Below are positions 28,532-38,551 of a DNA stretch of 64,000 nucleotides, piece by piece. A model generated the notes under the pieces. That model saw nothing but the letters and a program-made list of their open reading frames with translations, had not been told where the DNA came from and made no database searches. Numbering within the stretch: position 1 is the stretch's first letter; every line of letters begins with the position of its first letter. Source of the DNA: Calothrix sp. PCC 6303 (GTDB taxonomy: Bacteria > Cyanobacteriota > Cyanobacteriia > Cyanobacteriales > Nostocaceae); assembly GCF_000317435.1 (NCBI RefSeq), contig NC_019751.1:5766001-5830000 (forward strand). Reading direction: 5' to 3'. Position numbers and translations under genes: made by a program.

Positions 28532-29428
28532 TTATAGAGTTACTTCTTGAATATTATCGATATTGAGCAAGTTAGAATCCAAATTAGTTAAAATATCTTC
28601 CATCTCCTCATTAAGATTCATTGTTTCCACTGGAACAATCGTTGTTTCGTTGCTTGAAACAACTTTATAATTAATCTCCGATTCGTTAACACGACCGCAC
28701 TTTGTCGCAAACTGGCAATATTCGCATATTTTACTCCCTAACGGCACCTGTGGAAACGCTATATCTTCTTTGCCTTGATGATATTGATTGAGGGATTTTG
28801 TTAATTTACCTAACAACTGCTGGAGTTTTTTACCTGTTTGTTGATGCAGCAAACTATTGTAAGTAAACTTAAGACTTTCAGGTTTAGTATCAGATTGAAT
28901 AAACCAATAAGTCATGGAAATATTTTCTGGCAAATACTCGCTAGTTTCAGCTAAAACGTAAAGATATAATCGAGTCTGCCAATTTTTTTCTAAAAACTTC
29001 TTATTAAGTGGTTTTGGATAGGTTTTCCAATCCAAAATTTGTGCTTGGTACTGATCCGCAATCAATAAATCATAAATTACTGCCAGGACATAATTACCAA
29101 CCTGTAAAGTTCGGTAATGTTCACTTTCCCGGAAAATTTCTGTAGTTGTAGCTGATGTTAAAATATTTGGAGCAACATCACTAAAACCCTGCATCCAGCT
29201 TTGTAATTGTGGGTTATCTGCCAATATTGACTCAATTGGCAAACCCATTTCCCGCTGCTGCATTAGTAAGTGAAACTGGCTTCCTAATGTCAGATTTTCT
29301 TCATTTTCAGGCTTAATGGGAGAATATAATTGTTCTAAATAACTATGTTGAAATTGACGTGGGCAACGTTCAAGTAAATTTAATTGTCCTTGGGAAAGTC
29401 GAATAATTTGAGCTTCGGTAGCCAGCAT
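28532..29428 (-). CDS. PD-(D/E)XK nuclease family protein with Fe-S cysteines
   Basis: A 298-residue RecB/Cas4-like nuclease fold. Catalytic landmarks are LTLGSQFHLLMQQ (motif I His), AVIYDLL and QILDWKTYPKP (D and K of the core motif), then NWQTRLYLYVLAE (the QxxxY motif). One cysteine near the start (LLERCPRQFQHSYLEQL) and three near the end (KICEYCQFATKC) match the four-cysteine iron-sulphur cluster of AddB/Cas4-type proteins. The last ~60 residues are an acidic tail. No cas genes or helicase lie nearby, so a role in repair is more likely than CRISPR adaptation. Confidence 0.85.
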   Translation of the reverse strand: MLATEAQIIRLSQGQLNLLERCPRQFQHSYLEQLYSPIKPENEENLTLGSQFHLLMQQREMGLPIESILADNPQLQSWMQGFSDVAPNILTSATTTEIFRESEHYRTLQVGNYVLAVIYDLLIADQYQAQILDWKTYPKPLNKKFLEKNWQTRLYLYVLAETSEYLPENISMTYWFIQSDTKPESLKFTYNSLLHQQTGKKLQQLLGKLTKSLNQYHQGKEDIAFPQVPLGSKICEYCQFATKCGRVNESEINYKVVSSNETTIVPVETMNLNEEMEDILTNLDSNLLNIDNIQEVTL

Positions 29429-29672
29429 ATGATCAATTAGGTCACTATGAATCCAAGGTAATTACTAATTTATAGTTATTACACCTCAGCTAGTACCATA
29501 GTACCATCATATTGATCCAGTACTTCTCACGAATTCAGAGGAAGTTCCTCGTCGTTATACTTGGCAGCAAGTTTGTGTGACAAAAGTTCCATAAACCAAA
29601 AGCAAGAAAATTCCATCCAAGTCAATAACAGTTAATCCCAATTTGAAAAAACAACGCGACAGATAGATATTT

Positions 29673-29701
29673 GTAGAGACGTAGCAATGCTACGTCTCTA
29701 C
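29673..29701. repeat. Palindromic repeat, copy 4 (7 bp after pilQ)
   Basis: The same 29-bp palindrome as copies 2 and 3. It starts essentially at the pilQ stop (pilQ ends at 29709 on the minus strand), which makes it the probable 3' hairpin of the pilMNOQ transcript. Confidence 0.85.
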
Positions 29702-29708
29702 CGTTGAA

Positions 29709-31985
29709 TTACTTACGAGGCACTCTCAAATTCTGACGTTCGAGGATTTGTCGCACTTCCGGACTTGGATTGTAGTTGTAACCGTAGGAAGATTTTTCAC
29801 TATCATCCATAATTTGTGGTGTCAGTAAAACAATCACCTCATTACGCTGATTAGTACGGTTAGTTTTTCTAAACAACGAACCTAGCAAAGGAATGTCACC
29901 CAAGATAGGTATCTTAGAAACACTGGTTCTGTCTTGGTCTTGGATAATACCACTCAAGATTAGTGTTTGACCATCACGCAGACGAACTAAACCTGAGTTT
30001 AGAGAGCGTTCTGATACCAAGAAAATTTGATTGCTACCACTACCTGTATTGATACTTTGTGATGCTTGAGGTGCTTTGACGTTAGGAGCGACTGAAAGCG
30101 AGACAAAACCATTGTCGTCAATTCTGTCTACTTTTACCGCCAGAGTTAAACCGACGTTTTCTTTTTCAACAGTGATTGTTTCTGTAGAAGCACCATCACC
30201 GCGTGTTATTTCCCGTTTAAAGTTACCAACTACTTGTTGTGTAAGGTTAACGTTTGCTGTTTGTCCTTCTTGCACAATCAAAGTTGGATCAGTCAGAATC
30301 TTTGCATTCTGATTTTGTACCTGAGCTTGTATTGAAGCCAAGAAACGTTTGGGAAATTGGTACAAAGAAGGTTGCTGAAACTCGTATGCCGCAGGAGTTG
30401 TACCATTTGCTGGTGTAAAGCTTGTAATGCCAGTACTTAATGGATTACCACTAACCGATGCATTTGCTGATGGTCTGTTATTACCACTATTAAAAAAACC
30501 ATCGCCCAAAAACACACTATCTCCTGTTACGGGGTTAGGAATTACTGGTGTTCCTGTGACACTAGTAGATGTTTCAGCCGCTGTAGCAGGTCTAGAACCA
30601 CCTATAGTGGAGGAGAAATTACCATTATCACTCGTAAAGAAGTTATTTCCAATTCCAAAAGAGAAACTAGTATTAAAATCTTTAATTCCTGTCAAATTAA
30701 CATCAACAATCTTGACATTCACAGCAACTTGACGACGGCGAATATCCAACTGACTTAATTGAGCCATTGCCAATTCAACTTGCTTCGGAGTACCAATCAA
30801 AGTAATCGAATTACTACGTTGATCTCCTAGTGCTTGTAAACCTCTGAGCAACGGAGAAGAATACTTAGAATCTTCCAGAGTCAAACGTTCAATTTTGGTT
30901 TCTGTTGTTGTCTGAGACTGAGTAATAGGGGTTGCACCTGCTCCTACAGGAATTGCACTAACACTAGTAACCTGCCGCTCTCTACTGACAGCACTATCAG
31001 CACCCAAGCCAACTAAGAAGTTCAAAGCCACATCAACTGTCACCTGATTCAGTCTCAGGTTCCGCATGACGACATCACGGCTGGAATTGGGTAGTCGAGG
31101 ACCAACAAAAATTGTCCGTCCACTGCGGTTTGCTTCCAAGCCACTTAGACGCAACACATAGTTAAAAACATCTTGAACTGGCTCATTTTGAATATCCAGA
31201 GATACCTTTAATCCGTCACCTGGTACAGCAGCTTGTGCCCCTGCGGCTGGATCAACTGAAGAGTAAGCCAAATTCATGTTTGCTGCACGCGCTAGTAGTG
31301 ATAGAACTTCACGTACAGGTGCATCACGCAATACCAAGCGGGGTACTCTTTCTTGCGTACCTAAATCAATCACACTTGGAGAAGCATCCAGCGCCGAAAT
31401 CGCAATATCTCCCACTGGTGGAGCGACAGCACGGGGTAAAAATGGGGGTGCAGCATTGGAGGGCTGTCCAGGACCTTCGGCGGGCGCTGGTTGCTGGCTG
31501 ATACTTGATGGTGGCAGAGTTGCTGGTGGCTGAGTAGCGGGGGCTGTAGGTGCAGATGGAGCGGCTGCCACTGTCCCATCACCTTGATTGAAAGCTAGGG
31601 TAATTTGGTTATTCCCGCGAATGATGGGTTGAGAACCCGGTGTCCCTTTGCTACCTGTCACCGTCACCCGAATACTGTTGGAATCTAATTGATTGATGAC
31701 AACAGAGTCGATACCGGGGGCGGGGTTATCTTGACGAAAGGTATTACCTTGTGATAAACGTAGTTGCGTATTAATAATATCTGCCACTAAAGCATTACCG
31801 CGTCTGGTGGTAAAAACCTGAGCGCGATCGCCTGCTGAAGTTGTCAGTACTAAATTCATTCCCGTTTCCGACGGCTGTAACCGCACATCGGTAATTTGAG
31901 TTGTTTGTGCGGATACTGGCTGACTTGCTAGGAATACTAAAGTAGTAGCACTAAATAAAAATTTACTACCGTGAATCTGTTTCAC
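29709..31985 (-). CDS. pilQ: Type IV pilus secretin PilQ
   Basis: The outer-membrane channel through which type IV pili emerge. A 758-residue preprotein with signal peptide (FLFSATTLVFLASQPVSAQ). An AMIN domain follows (~30-135, VRLQPSETGMNLVLTTSAGD), then a Pro/Ala-rich linker, a secretin N-terminal domain (RVPRLVLRDAPVREVLSLLARAANMNLAYSS), N0/N1-like modules and the C-terminal secretin domain. The signature region LVRLRDGQTLILSGIIQDQDR and IPILGDIPLLGSLFR is intact. It is the last gene of pilMNOQ, 222 bp after pilO. As in other cyanobacteria, no separate pilP is seen. Confidence 0.96.
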   Translation of the reverse strand: MKQIHGSKFLFSATTLVFLASQPVSAQTTQITDVRLQPSETGMNLVLTTSAGDRAQVFTTRRGNALVADIINTQLRLSQGNTFRQDNPAPGIDSVVINQLDSNSIRVTVTGSKGTPGSQPIIRGNNQITLAFNQGDGTVAAAPSAPTAPATQPPATLPPSSISQQPAPAEGPGQPSNAAPPFLPRAVAPPVGDIAISALDASPSVIDLGTQERVPRLVLRDAPVREVLSLLARAANMNLAYSSVDPAAGAQAAVPGDGLKVSLDIQNEPVQDVFNYVLRLSGLEANRSGRTIFVGPRLPNSSRDVVMRNLRLNQVTVDVALNFLVGLGADSAVSRERQVTSVSAIPVGAGATPITQSQTTTETKIERLTLEDSKYSSPLLRGLQALGDQRSNSITLIGTPKQVELAMAQLSQLDIRRRQVAVNVKIVDVNLTGIKDFNTSFSFGIGNNFFTSDNGNFSSTIGGSRPATAAETSTSVTGTPVIPNPVTGDSVFLGDGFFNSGNNRPSANASVSGNPLSTGITSFTPANGTTPAAYEFQQPSLYQFPKRFLASIQAQVQNQNAKILTDPTLIVQEGQTANVNLTQQVVGNFKREITRGDGASTETITVEKENVGLTLAVKVDRIDDNGFVSLSVAPNVKAPQASQSINTGSGSNQIFLVSERSLNSGLVRLRDGQTLILSGIIQDQDRTSVSKIPILGDIPLLGSLFRKTNRTNQRNEVIVLLTPQIMDDSEKSSYGYNYNPSPEVRQILERQNLRVPRK

Positions 31986-32207
31986 AGTTCTTTCCTCACC
32001 TGAATTTAATTTGAGATTTGATTTAGAAATAACTCGGACTATGTAACCGGGAGATTAGCTGGTAAATTAGTTGTGCGATCGCATTGAGGATTCCCTTAGG
32101 AGAATACCGCGCACAAAATCCAGACCTTGAGATTGCCTATCCTTTGTCTGAATACGCTTTGATCAAAATCTCGATTCAAATTACTTTTGTTTGCTAACAA
32201 TAAACAG

Positions 32208-32996
32208 CTATTTTTTCTCTGCGGGAGCAGGGTTAGCTGCGGCTGCGGCTTGAGCAGCTGCGGCAATCTCTTCCGGACTCAGTGGCATCAGTGCTTGAAG
32301 TTGGAATGATGTTGTAATTGGTGCATCTCCAGTTCGTCTAATTTTTTTGCCAGCAATTTCCAACACTTCTTCTGGTTGTATGGTTGATTGATATTCTTTC
32401 ACCAGTAACAAGGGTTGCAAGCGCTCAATGTTTCGTAAAATCGCTTGAGTTTGTTTATAAGTACCAGAGATTTCAATGTTAACTTTAGCACGCTTCAATT
32501 TTCCGTTGACAGCAACTCCCAAAGTCCCATCGGTAACTAGTTCAGTTCTCTGAGCATCAGGTGTAAACTTTTTCATCTTCGCTTTAACGGCATTAGCTGG
32601 TAACAAATCATTCCCAGATTCCACCAAGCGATTTAAATCCAGTAGTAGGGTATCCAAGGTTTTCTCGTTAGAAAACAAACCCAAAACCTGAGCTTTTTGG
32701 ATTTTCGCCTCTGCTAAATCCTGTTTTACTTTACCAATTTGATTGATACTGGCTTGCTTTTGCTCAATTTGTCCTTTGAGTTCGGTTTCTTTGACTTGCT
32801 GCTGCTGGAATGTCTCCCAAGCAGGCATTACCATATTCATCACCATATAGGCAGATCCACCTATTCCCAGTAAACCCAGGAGAATACCACTGATCTGGGG
32901 TGTAAAAGTAATCCCAAAAACAACAGGGTAACTACTGGCAGCACCAGCTTCCTCAAATTCCCCACCTTCAAAATTAAAGTCTTCACTTAGAGTCAT
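32208..32996 (-). CDS. pilO: Type IV pilus assembly protein PilO
   Basis: An inner-membrane alignment-complex protein of 262 residues. A cytoplasmic tip of ~30 residues is followed by one membrane helix (ISGILLGLLGIGGSAYMVM), then a coiled coil (QQQQVKETELKGQIEQKQA to ~120) and a periplasmic ferredoxin-like domain. The C-terminus is an Ala/Pro-rich low-complexity tail. Its ATG overlaps the pilN stop by 4 bp (32993-32996), indicating translational coupling. Confidence 0.92.
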   Translation of the reverse strand: MTLSEDFNFEGGEFEEAGAASSYPVVFGITFTPQISGILLGLLGIGGSAYMVMNMVMPAWETFQQQQVKETELKGQIEQKQASINQIGKVKQDLAEAKIQKAQVLGLFSNEKTLDTLLLDLNRLVESGNDLLPANAVKAKMKKFTPDAQRTELVTDGTLGVAVNGKLKRAKVNIEISGTYKQTQAILRNIERLQPLLLVKEYQSTIQPEEVLEIAGKKIRRTGDAPITTSFQLQALMPLSPEEIAAAAQAAAAANPAPAEKK

Positions 32997-33763
32997 TTTG
33001 GCAAAGCTCCTGTTTGTTGCAAACTCCGAATACGTGCCACTAATCCCACCGTTCCTTTTTCCTCCAATTCACGCATCAATTCAGAAGCCCGAATATCACT
33101 GAGATTAGTTTGGATACTGTATTTGACGACTTGAGGAGGTTTAAAACCAGGTGGTAAAACTACACCAGCTGGGAGTTGGGCAGGAACTGATTCAGCAGCC
33201 GAAATCCTCGCATCATTAGAATTGAAAAAGCGCGACTGTTTCATGGTTAGCAAAAAGTCATTCACGTCGTTGAATGAACGAGCAAAACCATTAATTTCCA
33301 CCCCAGAAGTCGGAATAGTTCCTGTGGATGACGCTGTATTAGGACTAACACCAATCTGTGCCACTTGTTTGACACTTTCTAACTGCACAGTTCCGGGAAT
33401 CCGTTGTTTAATATCTAACAACATTGCTGACCAAGGTCGAATCTGGTCGAATACTGTAACTAAAGCTTGGGTTTCCCCTTTCACCGCTGTGATTTCGGCT
33501 CTAATTTTATTGATGTCACCAATTTTCGCTTCTAGTTCTTGGTTCTTTTGCTCTAGTTGGGCGATATTAGTTTCTAATTCGGTGCTTTTGCCTTGCAAAA
33601 TAAACAAGCCAGCCCCAACAAAAATTGGTAAACACAAACCTACCCCCAAACCAATATACAGGGGGGTCATACTCCCAGTTGGCGCAGATTTTCTTGGTTT
33701 TTTCTCGGTACCTTTCTCAGATCTCCCACGATCCTTAAGAAAATTTACATCTAAACTATACAT
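32993..33763 (-). CDS. pilN: Type IV pilus assembly protein PilN
   Basis: A 256-residue bitopic protein. The short N-terminal segment MYSLDVNFLKDR carries the PilM-binding motif (INFL-type), then a basic stretch, one membrane helix (LYIGLGVGLCLPIFVGAGLFIL) and a coiled coil (TELETNIAQLEQKNQELEA). A periplasmic domain includes SAMLLDIKQRIPGTVQLESV and EINGFARSFNDVNDFLL. It starts 6 bp after pilM and overlaps pilO by 4 bp, so pilM, pilN and pilO are tightly coupled. Confidence 0.93.
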   Translation of the reverse strand: MYSLDVNFLKDRGRSEKGTEKKPRKSAPTGSMTPLYIGLGVGLCLPIFVGAGLFILQGKSTELETNIAQLEQKNQELEAKIGDINKIRAEITAVKGETQALVTVFDQIRPWSAMLLDIKQRIPGTVQLESVKQVAQIGVSPNTASSTGTIPTSGVEINGFARSFNDVNDFLLTMKQSRFFNSNDARISAAESVPAQLPAGVVLPPGFKPPQVVKYSIQTNLSDIRASELMRELEEKGTVGLVARIRSLQQTGALPK

Positions 33764-33769
33764 CTGTAA

Positions 33770-34876
33770 CTATGCCTCCCTCATTCCCAGACCGAGAACT
33801 ATACCTAAACCAGGACGTTGTGTGTAAGGGTACTTTTCCTCATCAATTTGTAATGCCAACGAACCAACAGGATCAATTTGGGTAGTTGGTAAACTCAATC
33901 TTTGGGTAAAGAATTCATCCAGCTGAATCATTCCCCCACCTGGTCCTGCTAGTAAAATTTGTGCGACTTCCAAGTTTTCACTTTGATTTAAGTAAAAATC
34001 TATAGAACGACGCAGTTCATCGGTGAGTTCTCCTAATACCCTCATCATTGCTGCCATCCCAGGGTTTATAGATGTTTGCCCAGTTTTATTGGTTTCTACT
34101 GGTGTTGAAGGAATTGTCATTCCTTGGAGTAATTCCAAATCACGGGAGGGAGGCAGATTCATTGCCCGCGACAATGCTGTTTGCATTTGCAATGTGCCAA
34201 TGGGTACTGTACGGGAAAATTGAGGTACACCATTAACAACAATGGCAATTTCTGTGCTATCAAACTCAATATCAACTAATACCGCTGCCTCTTGAGGACT
34301 AAATTGCCGCAACTGCTCCCGAATTGTCCGAATTAATGCAAAACTATTAATTTCTAATACATCGATTTGCAGTCCTGCCTGTTCAAAAGTGCGGACATAG
34401 GTGTCGGTAATTTCTTTCCGAGTTGCCACCAAGAGTACCTGAACTTTTTCAATTCCGTCTTCATCGACGAAATATCCAAGTTTTTGGTAATCTACATCTG
34501 CTTCTTCACGAGGATAGGGTAAGTACAACCCAGCTTCATGGTTTAGCACCATCTCTCGCAGTTCTTTGTCATCTAATTCTGAAGGTACAGGGATGAGTCG
34601 GACAATCGAATCGCGTCCGGCTACCGCAGTTGCAACTTTAGAGACTTTAATTTTGCTTGCTGCCAGTGCTTGCTGGATGATCTGTGCCATTGCTGGAGGA
34701 TCAGCAATTTGTCCATTAGTGAATACTCCCTCTGGAACTGGCACCGAGGTTAAGGAGTCTAACTTTAAGCCTTGTTTTTGCTTGCGTAACCGAGCAACAT
34801 TAACTCGTTGCGGCGAAAGTTCGATGCCTACCCCTTGATTTGATTTGCCGAAAAAATTATTGAAGCTTTTAACCAC
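33770..34876 (-). CDS. pilM: Type IV pilus assembly protein PilM
   Basis: A cytoplasmic actin-like ATPase of 368 residues that links the pilus motor to PilN/PilO. Family features: GVGIELSPQRVNVARL at the N-terminus, AVAGRDSIVRLIPVPSELDDKEL, the strand VLVDIEFDSTEIAIVVNGVP (phosphate-2-like loop) and ILLAGPGGGMIQLDEFF near the C-terminus. The start is a GTG at 34876. It is the first gene of the minus-strand pilMNOQ operon; the spacer to the divergent solute-binding-protein gene (34877-35040) should hold the promoter. Confidence 0.94.
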   Translation of the reverse strand: MVKSFNNFFGKSNQGVGIELSPQRVNVARLRKQKQGLKLDSLTSVPVPEGVFTNGQIADPPAMAQIIQQALAASKIKVSKVATAVAGRDSIVRLIPVPSELDDKELREMVLNHEAGLYLPYPREEADVDYQKLGYFVDEDGIEKVQVLLVATRKEITDTYVRTFEQAGLQIDVLEINSFALIRTIREQLRQFSPQEAAVLVDIEFDSTEIAIVVNGVPQFSRTVPIGTLQMQTALSRAMNLPPSRDLELLQGMTIPSTPVETNKTGQTSINPGMAAMMRVLGELTDELRRSIDFYLNQSENLEVAQILLAGPGGGMIQLDEFFTQRLSLPTTQIDPVGSLALQIDEEKYPYTQRPGLGIVLGLGMREA

Positions 34877-35040
34877 AGTTTTGTACGCAGGACTGCTAAG
34901 TTGAAATTTAATTAATACTAAAAAATTGGGTTGATAATAGGTGTTTCCTTTGCCCTATAATCTCGACAATTCCACATAAGCTTTTCATTCTGAATTTAGC
35001 TGAAAAACAACAAGTCACAATCGAAATCACAGTAATTGAA

Positions 35041-36327
35041 ATGCGAAAGTTAAGACAAATGCTAATTTGGGCGTTACTAAGCTTGCTGACCACTTGGATG
35101 GTTAGTTGTAGCACTGGTAACGTCACAGGTACGAAACAATCGGCTTCGGGAAAAGTAGAAATTGAGTTTTGGACGATGGCGCTCAAGCCTCGATTTACTG
35201 ACTACTTCCAAAACTTGATTGCGACATTTGAATCAGAAAATTCAGGTATAAAAATTAGCTGGACTGATGTACCTTGGGATGGAATGGAGAACAAAATTCT
35301 AACAGCTGTCTCTGCGAAAACGCCACCTGATGTAGTTAATTTGAATCCGGATTTTGCTTCGCAGTTAGCAGGTAGAAATGCCTGGTTAGACCTAGATACA
35401 AAGGTTAGTTCTGAAGTTCGTTCCTCCTATTTACCAAATATTTGGAATGTAAGCACGTTGAATGGTAAAAGTTTCGGTATTCCCTGGTACCTCACCACAC
35501 GGTTAACCATTTATAACACTGATTTATTAAAACAGGCAGGCATCACCAATCCACCCAGTAGTTATACGGAACTTGCCCAGGTTGCTCAACAAATTAAAGA
35601 TAAAACTGGTAAGTATGCTTTTTTCATGACTTTTGTACCTCAAGATTCGGGGGATGTGCTGGAATCCTTGGTACAGATGGGTACAAGCTTGGTGGATAGT
35701 TCTGGAAAAGCCGCGTTTAATTCTCCCCAGGGGAAAGCAGCGTTTCAGTATTGGGTAGACTTATATAAGAAGGGTTTACTTCCCAAAGAGGTACTTACGA
35801 AGGGACACCGACAAGGAATTAACTTGTATCAAGGTGGGGAGACGGCTTTATTAACTTCTGGACCAGAGTTTTTGAAGGAGATTGCCAAGAATGCACCTAA
35901 CGTTTCTAGAGTAAGCGCGATCGCGCCCCAAATTACAGGTAGTACTGGCAAGAAAAGTGTGGCTGTGATGAATGTGGTGATTCCCCGCGATACAAAACAA
36001 CCAGATGCAGCGGTGAAGTTTGCTTTGTTTCTGACTAACGACCAAAATCAATTAGCTTTTGCTAAATCAGCTAACGTTCTACCTTCCACTGTCAAGGCTT
36101 TAGGGGATGGTTATTTTAAGAATATCCCGGCGAATGCTTCGGTTTACGATCAGTCACGGGCAATTAGCGCCGCACAAATGCAGCAGGCTGAGGTATTAAC
36201 ACCTACTTTGAAGAATTTTAATGTTTTACAAAAGGTAATTTATGAGAATTTGCAAGCGGCAATGTTGGGTGAGAAAACTGTAGATCAAGCCATAGGTGAT
36301 GCGGAGAAGGAATGGAATAATTCGTGA
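35041..36327 (+). CDS. ABC transporter sugar-type substrate-binding lipoprotein
   Basis: A family 1 extracellular solute-binding protein of 428 residues. A lipoprotein signal (LIWALLSLLTTWMVSC, lipidated C23) is followed by the typical VEIEFWTMALKPRF start, VPWDGMENKILTAVSAKTPPDVVNLNPDFASQLA, and YNTDLLKQAGI in the hinge region. It resembles binding proteins for di- or oligosaccharides and glycerol phosphates; the ligand cannot be assigned. No permease or ATPase gene lies beside it, so its transporter partners must be elsewhere. It is divergent from pilM. Confidence 0.9.
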   Translation: MRKLRQMLIWALLSLLTTWMVSCSTGNVTGTKQSASGKVEIEFWTMALKPRFTDYFQNLIATFESENSGIKISWTDVPWDGMENKILTAVSAKTPPDVVNLNPDFASQLAGRNAWLDLDTKVSSEVRSSYLPNIWNVSTLNGKSFGIPWYLTTRLTIYNTDLLKQAGITNPPSSYTELAQVAQQIKDKTGKYAFFMTFVPQDSGDVLESLVQMGTSLVDSSGKAAFNSPQGKAAFQYWVDLYKKGLLPKEVLTKGHRQGINLYQGGETALLTSGPEFLKEIAKNAPNVSRVSAIAPQITGSTGKKSVAVMNVVIPRDTKQPDAAVKFALFLTNDQNQLAFAKSANVLPSTVKALGDGYFKNIPANASVYDQSRAISAAQMQQAEVLTPTLKNFNVLQKVIYENLQAAMLGEKTVDQAIGDAEKEWNNS

Positions 36328-36418
36328 TGGGAAAAAGGGAACAGTTTTTGCTATTTACTGCTCCCTATTTCCACAAGGAATTTATTTTTTAACTATGTTC
36401 AACTAACCTATAGGTAAA

Positions 36419-38119
36419 TTAATTCTCTGATGATATCGGGCTAGATTCTATTTTAATCTTGGGTGATGAATTGTTGATATCAGCAGAGGAACGTTCCTGT
36501 GTTTCTTGGGTGGGAACGACAATTCCCCCAGAAGTTGGTGGACGCGATCGCTTAGACTCAGTAGGTACTACAACTGGGTTAGATGGTGATGATTTTGATT
36601 CTGATGATTTATTACTTTCAGATGGTTTAGTAGATCTAGTATCACGTACTTTTCTTAATGTGTTTATTAAATCGTCAGATCCAACTGCTGGGATTGGGTC
36701 TTTTGTATTGCTGTTTCTCGTGGTGGATGCAGGGGAATTCTTCCTTGATTCTCCATCGTTTTTTGTACTATTAGATTCTCCTGTGGCAGTTGAATCCTCG
36801 GAATTTTTGGAGTTAGTGCCCCGTAAAGCACTGCTACCACTATTTGTATTTTCCGCAGAATACACCCTTCGTCGGCGTTTGCGAGGGGTGGATGTTGTAG
36901 CTGCTTCCACCTGGGTAACATTAATTTTTGGTGAAGTAGCGCTACTTTCTGGAGTTGGGGAATTACTGGGTGTACTAATACCGTCAACTGTGGCAGAGGT
37001 GTTATTTGTTGGTTGTTCCACCACTGGTTGGGAAGATGACTGGGGTGTGGGGGTGGAAATCATTTTTGTCACTCCAAACCCCAAACTAGCCGCCAAGAGT
37101 GCTACACCCGTACCAATCATGACTTTTGGTGGCGCTTTCTTAGCTGTCAAACCAGTTTTTTCCTTTGCTGGTGTTTCTGGTGTGGGTCGATTTACCTTAA
37201 CTTTGGTAGCAGGAATAGCTTGCTTTTGGGAATATTCCTGTGATGGTGCTGATAAATTGATGGTTTTCACCGCGCTAGTGGGGACATACTGGGGTTGGGG
37301 AATCGCTCCCACTGCTGGTAGTAGTTTTAACCAAGCTGCCACAGTTGGCGGACGGAATTTTGCTTCCACTGCCATACCTCGCATCACAGCTTGATTCACA
37401 GCTGCACTGAGGTGGGGTTGCAGTTCGCGGGGGGATGGCATCTTTTCCCGATCGCGTAATAATGCGGGTATGGGTACTCGTGCTGTTATGAGTGTATACA
37501 GCGTTGCTGCTAATCCATAAACATCAGTTGCTGGGCTACGATGAGCTTGAGATAAATATTGCTCAATGGGTGAATATCCTTCAGAAACCATCCCAGTGTG
37601 GGTTTTTTGGACACCACCGCTAAATTCCCTAGCGATGCCAAAATCAATCAAGATGACTTCTTGGCTTCCTTGTCGCAAAATAATATTATCTGGCTTAATA
37701 TCCCGATGTAGAAGCCCGTTTTGATGAACTACTGCCAAAGCTGCGCCAATTTGCCGCATATAATGGATGGCTGTAGCTTCGTCCAAGGGTATGGCAGGTA
37801 TCACAAATGCCTCTCCCAGGGTTTCACCAGGAATATATTCCATCACCATGTAGGGAAGTCCCTCTTCTAAAAAGAAGTCACTGACCCTGACAATATTGGG
37901 ATGAACACAAGTTGCTAAACGTCTAGCCTCATCCTGAAATTGACCTTCAAACTTGACGAAATCGGGATGTTGCCGCAACTTCTCATTCAGGGTTTTAATT
38001 ACCACTTCTTGATGCAGAAAATGGTGAGTTGCTTTAAACGTAATGCCAAAGCCACCTCGACCAATTTCTCGGTCGATAGTATATTTTCCACCCTGCAATG
38101 TTGTACCAACAGCTACCAT
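36419..38119 (-). CDS. Membrane-anchored Ser/Thr protein kinase (PknB type)
   Basis: A 566-residue eukaryotic-type kinase. The kinase domain (~10-265) has glycine loop [21 protein letters not shown] lysine, [11 protein letters not shown] catalytic loop and DFGIAREF. A juxtamembrane linker leads to one membrane helix ([18 protein letters not shown], ~335-352). The outer part is ~210 residues of Ser/Thr/Asn/Pro-rich low complexity without a PASTA or WD40 module. The long open frame antisense to this tail is a composition artefact. It may bind the cell wall or be a flexible spacer. Substrates are unknown. Confidence 0.9.
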   Translation of the reverse strand: MVAVGTTLQGGKYTIDREIGRGGFGITFKATHHFLHQEVVIKTLNEKLRQHPDFVKFEGQFQDEARRLATCVHPNIVRVSDFFLEEGLPYMVMEYIPGETLGEAFVIPAIPLDEATAIHYMRQIGAALAVVHQNGLLHRDIKPDNIILRQGSQEVILIDFGIAREFSGGVQKTHTGMVSEGYSPIEQYLSQAHRSPATDVYGLAATLYTLITARVPIPALLRDREKMPSPRELQPHLSAAVNQAVMRGMAVEAKFRPPTVAAWLKLLPAVGAIPQPQYVPTSAVKTINLSAPSQEYSQKQAIPATKVKVNRPTPETPAKEKTGLTAKKAPPKVMIGTGVALLAASLGFGVTKMISTPTPQSSSQPVVEQPTNNTSATVDGISTPSNSPTPESSATSPKINVTQVEAATTSTPRKRRRRVYSAENTNSGSSALRGTNSKNSEDSTATGESNSTKNDGESRKNSPASTTRNSNTKDPIPAVGSDDLINTLRKVRDTRSTKPSESNKSSESKSSPSNPVVVPTESKRSRPPTSGGIVVPTQETQERSSADINNSSPKIKIESSPISSEN

Positions 38120-38551
38120 AACGATTTCAGGTTATTTAGAGTTTGTAATTTTAGATCCAAGAAGCTGAATTTGGGAACTTTAGTTATATTGATTGTAGAG
38201 GAGCCTTTGCTTTTCGTATAACAATTAAGTATGAATTTTGAAAATTTAACTTAAAAAATTACCTTTTGCTGGATCCGCGTGATCAATCAATGTTAATGGT
38301 TAAAGTTAGCCCAAGGAATGGGTCTTCAAAACTTCTCATGTATCCGAGAAACTCGGTTTCTCCTGACCAAGTACAAAAATCCTTAGTATTCTAACTGAAG
38401 AAACCAGATTTAGATATAAAGGTATCAAAGGTTACTCAATGCTAGCGGAGAAAGTCTCGGCTTTAGTTCGGGATGTTTGATAGGGAAACCCAACGTCATA
38501 GTGCTCGTTAATGTTGGGTTACATTACGTTCCACTGATTACTCTTTACTGA
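38120..38551. other. Spacer with a short palindrome, no gene
   Basis: About 430 bases between two minus-strand genes. The one notable element is GAGAAACTCGGTTTCTC (38346-38362), a 6-bp inverted repeat flanked by a further CC/CC. The string GAGAAACTCGGTTTCT has the look of a common intergenic repeat. Nothing else is recognisable. Confidence 0.5.

Noticed and set aside
28532-29428. Possible Cas4 because of the PD-(D/E)XK fold and Fe-S cysteines
   Set aside because: No cas1, cas2 or repeat array in the window; the length and neighbours fit a general nuclease.
31986-32207. Missing pilP in the pilO-pilQ gap
   Set aside because: The 222-bp gap has no open frame of suitable length, and absence of pilP is normal for cyanobacterial pilus clusters.
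33222-33827. 201-codon plus-strand frame across pilN
   Set aside because: It is antisense to pilN, whose coupling with pilM and pilO and clear domain layout are decisive.
36459-37394. 311-codon plus-strand frame antisense to the Ser/Thr kinase
   Set aside because: It runs antisense to the low-complexity Ser/Thr/Asn tail and the kinase coding strand, has no domain or ribosome-binding site, and the minus strand encodes a clear kinase.
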